From assembly GCA_045124315.1 (NCBI GenBank), contig JBGVLO010000033.1, positions 1-11,188 on the forward strand: a stretch of DNA of 11,188 nucleotides, read 5' to 3'. The position numbers and the translations under genes are program-made. This DNA comes from CAG-411 sp045124315. GTDB taxonomy: Bacteria; Bacillota; Clostridia; Lachnospirales; Lachnospiraceae. The notes beneath the pieces were generated by a model, which searched no databases, was not told the DNA's origin, and was given only the letters and a program-made list of their open reading frames with translations. Shown here piece after piece: positions 5,957 to 11,188 of the stretch. The stretch's first letter is position 1; each line of letters starts with the position of its first letter.

Positions 5957-5975
5957 TTCTTATAGATACTGTCAA
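5947..5975. promoter_or_regulatory. Inverted repeat over the -10 box, possible operator
   Basis: TATCTATAA (5947-5955) and TTATAGATA (5960-5968) are perfect 9-bp arms around TTTC, covering the -10 element and likely start point. TGTCAA (5970-5975) additionally mirrors the -35 TTGACA. This is where a dimeric repressor could bind, but a 5' hairpin in the RNA or simple AT-richness would give the same picture. Confidence 0.45.
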
Positions 5976-6316
5976 CGTGGCAAATTTGTTGGCTATTGAG
6001 CTAGAATCGTCCAATTATATATTATATTGGAAACTTCGTCTCCAATATTGTAAAAACACTTCCTGAGGATGCAAAGTTCGCGTATAAGAACTTACTTGTT
6101 TTGCAATATTGCAAAAGCGCTAGATTTTTGTATGCGAAATTCTTTCTAGTGAGGATTGGCGAGAAACAATGCAGGATAGATAGCCAATTGTAGGCTTATT
6201 GGTAGGAATATCGGAATAAGTTTACAAGATTACCAAATATACATTTGTATGAAAACCAGATGTTTGGTAATATTTGATAAGTTGCCCCAACGAAAGGAAT
6301 AGAGGTTTAGAGAACA
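5976..6316 (+). other. Long structured 5' leader of purC, no family recognised
   Basis: No gene is present. Hairpins visible in order are ATATTGGA/TCCAATAT (6024-6031, 6041-6048), AAGTTC/GAACTT (6074-6079, 6088-6093), the 18-bp palindrome TTTTGCAATATTGCAAAA (6099-6116), CGCTAGA/TCTAGTG (6118-6124, 6145-6151) and ATTACCAAA/TTTGGTAAT (6229-6237, 6263-6271). A long-range 8-bp stem TTGGCTAT/ATAGCCAA (5989-5996, 6180-6187) would enclose about 180 nt. The guanine or ZTP riboswitch motifs expected for purine genes are not seen, and there is no T-run terminator before purC. Confidence 0.5.
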
Positions 6317-7189
6317 ATGAAAGAATTTCAGCCAATCAAAGAAGGAAAAGTACGTGAAGTTTATGATAATGGAGATAGCTTGATTATCGTAGCAACGGAT
6401 AGAATTTCAGCATTTGATGTTATTTTGAAGAATAAGGTTACAAAAAAGGGTGCTATTTTAACACAGATGTCAAAGTTTTGGTTTGATTTTACAAAGGATA
6501 TTGTACCAAATCATATGATTTCTACAGAGGTAAAGGACATGCCTGAATTTTTCCAGCAGGAAAGATTTGATGGCAACAGCATGATGTGTAAGAAGCTTGA
6601 GATGCTCCCTATTGAATGTATTGTGCGTGGATATATTACCGGTAGTGGTTGGGCTAGTTATCAGGAAAATGGTACTGTTTGCGGAATTAAGCTTCCAGAA
6701 GGTCTTGTAGAGTCAGATAAGTTGCCTGAGCCAATTTATACACCAAGTACAAAAGCAGAGATTGGTGATCATGATGAGAATATTTCATTTGAGAAGAGTA
6801 TCGAAGTGTTAGAAAAGCAGTTCCCTGGTAAAGGTGAAGAGTACGCTACTAAGATTAAAGATTGTACTATTGCATTGTACAAGAAGTGTGCGGAATACGC
6901 ATTGAGCAAGGGAATTATTATTGCAGATACAAAGTTTGAGTTTGGATTAGATGAGAATGGAAACATTGTAATTGGTGATGAGATGTTGACACCAGATAGC
7001 TCTCGTTTCTGGCCATTAGAAGGATACAAGCCAGGTCAGGGCCAGCCTTCTTTTGACAAGCAGTATGTAAGAGATTGGTTAAAGGCCAATCCGGACAGTG
7101 ATTATTTATTGCCAGATGATGTGGTAAATAAGACGGTAGATAAGTATGAAGAGGCATATGAGTTATTAACAGGAAAGAAATTTTCATAA
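6317..7189 (+). CDS. purC: Phosphoribosylaminoimidazole-succinocarboxamide synthase (SAICAR synthetase)
   Basis: 290 aa, cytoplasmic. It catalyses the ATP-dependent condensation of CAIR with L-aspartate to give SAICAR in de novo purine synthesis. Recognisable elements in order are GKVREVY (10-16, ATP-binding), ATDRISAFD (26-34), LPIECIVRGYITGSGW (97-112, family signature), DTKFEFG (204-210) and DEMLTPDSSRFW (221-232). At 290 residues it belongs to the longer, yeast-like size class rather than the roughly 237-residue E. coli form. The ATG is preceded by AAAGGAA (6294-6300) and AGAGG (6301-6305). It stands alone, not in a pur cluster, with its own consensus promoter and terminator, so regulation probably acts on the promoter repeat or the long leader. 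Confidence 0.97.
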   Translation: MKEFQPIKEGKVREVYDNGDSLIIVATDRISAFDVILKNKVTKKGAILTQMSKFWFDFTKDIVPNHMISTEVKDMPEFFQQERFDGNSMMCKKLEMLPIECIVRGYITGSGWASYQENGTVCGIKLPEGLVESDKLPEPIYTPSTKAEIGDHDENISFEKSIEVLEKQFPGKGEEYATKIKDCTIALYKKCAEYALSKGIIIADTKFEFGLDENGNIVIGDEMLTPDSSRFWPLEGYKPGQGQPSFDKQYVRDWLKANPDSDYLLPDDVVNKTVDKYEEAYELLTGKKFS

Positions 7190-7282
7190 TATAAGGTTGT
7201 ATGGCTGTTTAGAGGAGTTCGATTGAAAATTGCCAGACGAAAACAGCTAGACAGTTATATGAACAGGGAAAGATTAAAATAG

Positions 7283-7321
7283 AGAGATTGACTACATTTT
7301 TATGGGTTGGTCTCTTTTTTT
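7283..7321 (+). terminator. Intrinsic terminator downstream of purC
   Basis: AGAGATTGAC (7283-7292) pairs with GTTGGTCTCT (7306-7315), 10 bp including G-U pairs, loop of about 13 nt. A run of T follows (7316-7321). It lies about 95 nt after the purC stop. Confidence 0.75.
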
Positions 7322-7559
7322 GTGTGTAAATGAGGATATTTATGACAAAATATGTAAATTAGCTATATAATTAGAGAGTATTATAGTTTGGGTCTTTTGC
7401 CCCTAGAATCATATTTAAAACAAAAAAATAAGGGAAAAATTCAGTTTATTCCAAATTTAACAGAAATCACGGCAAAGAGCGAGTATGACAGAGCAATATA
7501 AGAAATCTGGTTGATAGGAATAATTAGAAGATTAGAAAGGTAATGCGTTGTGTAAGTTG
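7322..7559. other. Gene-free AT-rich stretch before the chemotaxis remnant
   Basis: No ORF with a start signal and no strong hairpin is seen. It lies where the main body of a chemotaxis receptor would be expected upstream of its preserved tail. All three forward frames contain several stops, and no receptor-like sequence is recognised except K-L-I-E-D just before 7569 in a shifted frame. Confidence 0.5.
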
Positions 7560-7560
7560 A

Positions 7561-7746
7561 TTGAAGATAGCATCCAATGAACAAGCAGTTTCTGCATCTC
7601 AAATTGATAAGGCAATAGTACAAGTGACAGACATTACGCAGATGAATTCAGCTACCAGTCAGCAGTGTGCAGCTTCCAGTGAGGAGCTGGCAAATCTGGC
7701 AAATGGTTTAAATAATGTAGTCGATTATTTTCAATTGAAACAATGA
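7561..7746 (+). pseudogene. 3' remnant of a methyl-accepting chemotaxis protein gene
   Basis: About 60 codons match the end of the receptor signalling domain: IASNEQAVSASQIDKAI, then VTDITQMNSATSQQCAASSE, ELANLANGLNNVV and a final YFQLKQ, the usual tail of these receptors. A complete receptor has several hundred more residues (sensor, membrane helices, HAMP, hairpin tip), and these are missing. An in-frame stop (TGA 7558-7560) lies right before the fragment. K-L-I-E-D (TTGATTGAAGAT region) in a different frame fits the residues normally preceding IASNEQ, suggesting a frameshift as well as truncation. There is no RBS. A terminator follows 14 nt after the stop, probably the original one. The reading-frame and family match are clear; decay is inference. 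Confidence 0.8.
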
Positions 7747-7760
7747 TAGAAGAAAACATC

Positions 7761-7790
7761 AGACAGCCGCACAAATCGTGCGGCTGTTTC
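7761..7790. terminator. Bidirectional intrinsic terminator between convergent genes
   Basis: ACAGCCGCAC (7763-7772) and GTGCGGCTGT (7778-7787) form a perfect GC-rich 10-bp stem with a 5-nt loop, followed by TTTC on the plus strand. On the minus strand the stem is followed by a T-rich tract (CTGATGTTTTCTTC). It lies 14 nt after the receptor remnant and 26 nt past the stop of the minus-strand surface-protein gene, so it can serve both. Confidence 0.85.
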
Positions 7791-7812
7791 ATGTATATAA
7801 AAGGGGAAAGGA

Positions 7813-9048
7813 TTAGTAAATGTAGAATTTTGCATTAGATGCACCTGCATTTTTTATTTTTGTCTGGTAGCTGCTCTTTTTCCCGGAAGGTACAATAAAG
7901 TATTTTCCGGATTTTAAGTTACGGAATGCATTTGTCTTTACTGTTGTTAATTTCTTAGACTGTATTGTCACGGATTTTAACTTGGAACAGTTATTAAAGG
8001 CATAGCTGCCGATTAAAGTAACATTTGATGGAATGGTGATCTGACGTAGGTTTTTACATCCTGCAAAAGCGTAGGTCTTTATGGTTGTTACACTACGGCC
8101 AAGATTAACGTTTTTCAGTGTGGTGACTTTTTGGAAGGCATTTTTTCCAATAAAGGTTACATTTGCACCAATATGAATTGTTGTAAGTTTGGTACACTTT
8201 TTAAAGGCACCTGCTTTGATTCCGGTAACTGTAAATGGGATTGTGTCGTATACTACAGAGTCGCGCACAATCATAGTTTTGACGGTTGTTTTTGTTACGC
8301 CTGCAACAGATACCTGACCGTTTGCGGAAGCAGTGGCTTCTTTGGTAACGATGTAATTAAAATTACCAACCTGGAATGTAGCTCCTACTACATTAATTGC
8401 GCTGGCAGTAACGGAACTACCAGTAGTAATTGCACTTGGGGTTGCGGTGCTTGTTACGCTTGGTGCAGTAGTGATTATAGGTATAATGGAAGGCACTGTT
8501 GTAACAGCAGGGGTATGTGTACTTTCCGGTGAAGCTGAAGGTTCTGTGGTAGTGTCAGGTGTTTCAGTGTTTTCCGGTGTAGCTGAAGGTTCAGTGGTAG
8601 TATCTGGTGTGTCAGTGCCTTCCGGTGCAACTGAAGGTTCAGTGGTAGTATCTGGTGTGTCGGTACCTTCCGGAACAGCCGAAGGTTCTGTTGTAGTGTC
8701 CGGCGTGTCAGTACCTTCTGGTACAGTTGAAGGTTCTGTTGTAGTGTCAGGTGTGTCAGTGCCTTCCGGTGCAGCTGAAGGTACTGTTGTAGTATCCGGT
8801 GTGTCAGTACCTTCTGGTACAGATGTAGCCTCAGTAGTAGTAGTAGGACTTGGGATCGCTGTACCGGTTACGATATCTGTTGGTTCAATAGTAGCGATTG
8901 CTGTACCTGTTGGAACAATTGTTGCTTTAGTTTCTGCCTCCTGTGCATGAATAGTTGTTTTATCAGCGTCATGTTCAAAAGAAATGGTGTTGCTTGTGCA
9001 TGCCAGCACGATTGCGGAACATAATGCGATTATTTTTTTTGTTTTCAT
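7813..9048 (-). CDS. Secreted Thr/Pro-repeat protein with BspA-type leucine-rich repeats
   Basis: 411 aa. The N-terminus (MKTKKIIALCSAIVLACTS) is a secretion signal. VLAC (14-17) could be a lipobox with Cys17 as lipid anchor, although Leu at -2 is not ideal; cleavage after IHA (about 35) is an alternative. Residues 44-77 are Thr/Pro-rich. Seven 16-residue repeats (78-189, consensus PEGTDTPDTTTEPSAV) form an extended stalk, probably spanning or projecting from the cell wall. Residues 220-275 form a beta-rich segment, and 278-380 hold LRR_5/BspA-type repeats (GAFKKCTKLTTIHIG, AFAGCKNLRQITIP, AFNNCSKLKSVTI). The end FYIY has no sortase signal. Such proteins bind host or cell-surface ligands; the partner is unknown. 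The SD AAGGAGGT (9064-9057) is near perfect. Confidence 0.85.
   Translation of the reverse strand: MKTKKIIALCSAIVLACTSNTISFEHDADKTTIHAQEAETKATIVPTGTAIATIEPTDIVTGTAIPSPTTTTEATSVPEGTDTPDTTTVPSAAPEGTDTPDTTTEPSTVPEGTDTPDTTTEPSAVPEGTDTPDTTTEPSVAPEGTDTPDTTTEPSATPENTETPDTTTEPSASPESTHTPAVTTVPSIIPIITTAPSVTSTATPSAITTGSSVTASAINVVGATFQVGNFNYIVTKEATASANGQVSVAGVTKTTVKTMIVRDSVVYDTIPFTVTGIKAGAFKKCTKLTTIHIGANVTFIGKNAFQKVTTLKNVNLGRSVTTIKTYAFAGCKNLRQITIPSNVTLIGSYAFNNCSKLKSVTIQSKKLTTVKTNAFRNLKSGKYFIVPSGKKSSYQTKIKNAGASNAKFYIY
8482..8817 (-). repeat. Seven tandem 48-bp repeats inside the surface-protein gene
   Basis: Seven in-frame 48-bp units encode residues 78-189. Five read PEGTDTPDTTT followed by a Val/Glu-Pro-Ser ending, and the two nearest the C-terminal domain have diverged (PENTETPD, PESTHTPA). 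The graded divergence and intact frame fit growth by unequal recombination or slippage, with selection on the protein. Confidence 0.9.
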
Positions 9049-9056
9049 AATTAATT

Positions 9057-9064
9057 ACCTCCTT
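9057..9064 (-). promoter_or_regulatory. Shine-Dalgarno of the surface-protein gene
   Basis: AAGGAGGT on the minus strand, eight bases before the ATG, is nearly a full complement of the 16S 3' end. It fixes the start at 9048 and suggests strong translation. Confidence 0.9.
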
Positions 9065-9283
9065 GATGGTTCTTTTTTTTATTGCGAGGGGAAGGGGGCT
9101 TCTCTTTTGCTAGAATTAGTATAGTAGAGAAATAAAGTGAAAAGAGGGCAGGAAAATGGCAAGTTCAAGGCGAAAATAATGAGAAAGTGGCAAGTTCAAG
9201 GCGAAAACAATGGAAAATTGACAAAAAAGTGACAAATGAAAAAAGTTATTTTCTTTTTGAAAAAAACATGGAATAATAGTTTT
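9065..9283. other. Divergent intergenic region of the surface-protein and RACo genes
   Basis: It contains the direct-repeat pair (9157-9212). It also holds a possible minus-strand -10, TATACT (plus-strand 9118-9123), with only a weak -35, and a plus-strand TTGACA (9218-9223) without a good -10 at 17 bp. No gene is present. Neither promoter can be fixed with confidence. Confidence 0.4.
9157..9212. repeat. Two 25-bp direct repeats spaced 31 bp
   Basis: TGGCAAGTTCAAGGCGAAAA begins at 9157 and again at 9188. Over 25 bp the units differ at one position (t9177 versus c9208). The 31-bp period is close to three helical turns, placing both copies on the same DNA face, as expected for a regulator binding cooperatively between the two divergent genes. 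The binding protein is unknown. Confidence 0.9.
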
Positions 9284-9296
9284 GGAGGTGAGATTC

Positions 9297-11030
9297 GTGA
9301 TTTTGTTTCAACCGAATGGAAAGTCATATATCAATGGGGAAAAAGAAACTATAATGGAAAGTGCAAGAAAAGCAGGAATTTCCATTGAAAACAGTTGTGG
9401 TGCAACTGGACTTTGTGGAAAGTGTAAAATACAGGTTGTTGTGGGAGAGACAAACCCGGTAACAGAGGAAGAAAAACAGGTATTTTCGAAAGAGGAGTTG
9501 GACAATGGCTGGCGATTGGCATGTCAATGTATTCCTAAGAATCTATTCCAGACTTTAGAAGTTTATGTGCCAGAGAAAAAAAGTACAGAGAAAATTAGGT
9601 GGGCTGTTTCCGCCGGAGAAGATTGGGAGACTATAGAGTGGAAGTTTCCTGATTTGCAAAAGGAAGATGGAAAGAAATATGGAATTGCAGTAGATATTGG
9701 AACTACGAATATAGAGGCTGTGCTGTGGGACTTTGAGAAGGGAAGCTGCAAAGGATATGTGGATTCAGAAAATGAGCAGAAGAAATATGGTATGGATGTG
9801 ATATCCAGAATCACGTATACAATAGGGAAAAAGGATTCTTTTCACGAATTGTGTGAATGTTTACAAGAGCAGGTTGCAAAATTGATAAAAGTTTTATGTG
9901 CTCATGCAAAGATCGAGGATATAGAAGATAAAATTGCAGGGATCGATATAGTAGGAAACTCCGTTATGATGCATTTTCTTGCGGAACAATCGGTGGAAGT
10001 ATTCCAGAAAGCTCCTTATGAGATTGTATTTCGTGGGGGATGTAGAATAGAAAAAAAGATGGATGAAAAAATTGCTCCATGGATGTTGGTACCGAATATC
10101 GAAAGTTTTGTAGGAGCAGATACATTAGGTGTACTGTATTATTTGGAGAATACTTCAAAAATTAAATATAGGAAAGAAGAAACTTATCTGGCTATTGATA
10201 TTGGTACAAATGGAGAACTTGCTTTGCAGAAAAATGGCAAGTGGTATGTTTGTTCTACGGCAGCAGGACCTGCCTTTGAAGGCGCTTCCATTAGTTGTGG
10301 GATGCGAGCAGGAATTGGAGCAATCAAGGGCATAAAAAATAGGGGAGACAAGGCAGGAGATGCTAGATGTGAAAAAAAAGAAAGCTTCCATAGAAAAGAA
10401 ACCAGAGGACGTAAAAATACTTTGTGGGAGTTGGAGAGTGTAGAAGTGTCTGTAATCGGAGGTGGGGAACCGGCAGGCATTTGTGGTTCCGGTTTGATCG
10501 AGTTGATTGCATGGGTGCTGGATTCGAAATTAGCAGAGGAAAGCGGATACATTTATACAAGGGAGGAGGCCATAAGAAACGGATGTAATCCCTGTGTTGC
10601 TGCATGTATTGAGGAAGGGCAGCAGGGCAATCAAATTCGATTGTTTGAATCCAAAGAGCAATCCCTGTATTTGACCCAAAAGGATATTCGGGAGGTGCAG
10701 GTTGCTAAGGCAGCCATTGCAACAGGCATACAATGCTTATTAGAAAATTGTCAGGTGAAAGAAGAGGAGATTTCTTCTTTGTATTTGGCGGGAGCCTTCG
10801 GAAGCTATTTATCCATTGAAGCTGCAAATCGAATTGGATTGTTGCCAAAGTTACAGCAGGGAAAGATTCAACCAATTGGAAACGCTTCGTTAAAAGGAGC
10901 TGTTTTGATGTTGGCAAAAAACGAGACACTTGCCGAGCTTGAAAAATACGGGAAAGAGGTTAGACACATTTCACTGGTGGAGAATCCGGATTTTCAAAAT
11001 CGATATCTTTCAAATATGTTATTTAAGTAA
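9297..11030 (+). CDS. RACo-type [2Fe-2S]/ASKHA protein, predicted corrinoid activation protein
   Basis: 577 aa from GTG at 9297, which has GGAGGTG (9284-9290) six bases upstream; an earlier in-frame TTG (9282) overlaps that SD and is rejected. Residues about 1-95 are a plant-type [2Fe-2S] ferredoxin domain with CGATGLCGKC (Cys34, Cys40, Cys43) and a fourth Cys in ACQC (76). After a linker, residues about 128-555 are the actin-like ASKHA (DUF4445) domain: DIGTTN (133-138), GNSVMM, DIGTNGE (301-307), GICGSG (394-399) and LAGAFGSYLS (497-506). Proteins of this layout reduce inactive Co(II) corrinoid proteins with ATP, restoring methyltransferase cycles. No corrinoid protein or methyltransferase is visible nearby. 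A charged insert (about 350-382) is unusual. The length is somewhat below the roughly 630 residues of characterised RACo. Confidence 0.88.
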   Translation: MILFQPNGKSYINGEKETIMESARKAGISIENSCGATGLCGKCKIQVVVGETNPVTEEEKQVFSKEELDNGWRLACQCIPKNLFQTLEVYVPEKKSTEKIRWAVSAGEDWETIEWKFPDLQKEDGKKYGIAVDIGTTNIEAVLWDFEKGSCKGYVDSENEQKKYGMDVISRITYTIGKKDSFHELCECLQEQVAKLIKVLCAHAKIEDIEDKIAGIDIVGNSVMMHFLAEQSVEVFQKAPYEIVFRGGCRIEKKMDEKIAPWMLVPNIESFVGADTLGVLYYLENTSKIKYRKEETYLAIDIGTNGELALQKNGKWYVCSTAAGPAFEGASISCGMRAGIGAIKGIKNRGDKAGDARCEKKESFHRKETRGRKNTLWELESVEVSVIGGGEPAGICGSGLIELIAWVLDSKLAEESGYIYTREEAIRNGCNPCVAACIEEGQQGNQIRLFESKEQSLYLTQKDIREVQVAKAAIATGIQCLLENCQVKEEEISSLYLAGAFGSYLSIEAANRIGLLPKLQQGKIQPIGNASLKGAVLMLAKNETLAELEKYGKEVRHISLVENPDFQNRYLSNMLFK

Positions 11031-11032
11031 CT

Positions 11033-11063
11033 GTTCAGAGGGGTTACATTGCACCCTCTGAAT
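11033..11063. repeat. Compact hairpin related to the 1276-1450 element
   Basis: TTCAGAGGG (11034-11042) and CCCTCTGAA (11054-11062) form a perfect 9-bp stem with an 11-nt loop, directly after the RACo stop. The arms are the same sequence as the outer arms at 1276-1287 and 1439-1450, including GCACCCTCTGAA. There is no T-run, so terminator activity is uncertain. Confidence 0.85.
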
Positions 11064-11137
11064 AGATAATATGTAGTGACCTCACATTTGCACTAACGTG
11101 GATTTACCTGTAAGATGTAAATTGAAAACACAAACAT

Positions 11138-11155
11138 CGGTAACAGGGATTACCG
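11138..11155 (+). other. Small hairpin upstream of the last start codon
   Basis: CGGTAA (11138-11143) and TTACCG (11150-11155) pair around CAGGGA, seven bases before the SD. It is short and may be incidental. ATTTAC/GTAAAT (11102-11107, 11117-11122) lies upstream. Confidence 0.3.
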
Positions 11156-11177
11156 CATACAAAAGGAGGCCACTATT

Positions 11178-11188
11178 ATGAATTATAA
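11178..11188 (+). CDS. Start of a further gene, cut by the window edge
   Basis: ATG AAT TAT AA.. follows AAAGGAGG (11162-11169) at a spacing of eight bases, a near-ideal ribosome binding site. Only three codons are visible, so the product is unknown. It begins 147 bp after RACo with no clear terminator between, and co-transcription with RACo is possible. Confidence 0.5.

Noticed and set aside
5976..6316. Known purine or ZTP riboswitch, or 6S RNA, in the purC leader
   Set aside because: The conserved core motifs of the riboswitches are not seen, and the folds visible by eye do not form the single long bulged hairpin of 6S RNA. It is kept only as an unassigned structured leader.
8447..8950. 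Plus-strand frame of 167 codons with SGV(S/P)VPSG repeats
   Set aside because: It is the antisense of the tandem repeats in the minus-strand surface-protein gene. It has no RBS, and the minus frame has a signal peptide, strong SD and a recognisable C-terminal domain.
10184..10552. Minus-strand frame of 122 codons within the RACo gene
   Set aside because: It is antisense to intact ASKHA motifs and has no RBS.
1..11188. CRISPR array
   Set aside because: No series of short direct repeats with unique spacers was seen; the tandem units are coding (8482-8817) or only a pair (9157-9212).

Overview
The window reads as chromosomal DNA of a low-to-mid GC Clostridia member, most likely Lachnospiraceae. 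This is inferred from rRNA/tRNA style, the gene mix and AAGGAGG-type ribosome binding sites; the species cannot be named from sequence alone. It opens with the 3' end of a 23S rRNA gene (about 1-245). A spacer with no recognisable 5S gene follows, then six tRNA genes (Asp, Val, Thr, Tyr, initiator Met, Phe), apparently with their own promoter (360-388) and a strong terminator (980-1010).

Positions 1011-1924 carry no convincing gene. They are packed with inverted repeats: a 10-bp GGGGTCAAAA hairpin, a 12-bp outer repeat enclosing a perfect 23-bp inner repeat, and related ends suggesting a non-coding element of about 365 bp. A cluster of DnaA-box-like sites follows. The outer-repeat motif recurs as a compact hairpin at the far end of the window.

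Next is a two-catalytic-domain esterase (1925-3679): an alpha/beta hydrolase fused to an SGNH hydrolase, probably acting on ester decorations of plant glycans. A palindrome-rich gap and a good promoter lead to three small genes: an integral membrane protein, a zinc-ribbon/TM/Ig-like protein and a bacterial-PH-like membrane protein. The last two overlap by 4 bp. A 13-bp-stem, three-helix RNA structure sits between the first gene and the pair and may act as an attenuator. No function is known to me for this trio; an envelope role is inference.

Then comes purC (6317-7189), preceded by a perfect TTGACA-N17-TATAAT promoter whose -10 box lies in an inverted repeat, and by a leader of about 350 nt with several hairpins. 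After the purC terminator lies the decayed 3' end of a chemotaxis-receptor gene, which shares a bidirectional terminator with a convergent gene on the minus strand (7813-9048). That gene encodes a secreted or lipid-anchored protein with seven 16-residue Thr/Pro repeats and a BspA-type leucine-rich-repeat C-terminus. In the divergent intergenic region are two 25-bp direct repeats 31 bp apart. The last full gene (9297-11030) is a RACo-type [2Fe-2S]/ASKHA protein, predicted to reactivate corrinoid proteins. A compact hairpin follows, then the first codons of another gene with a strong SD at the window edge.

The most unusual elements are the nested inverted-repeat element with its distant short relative, the three-helix RNA before the Zn-ribbon/PH pair, the structured purC leader and the fused esterase.
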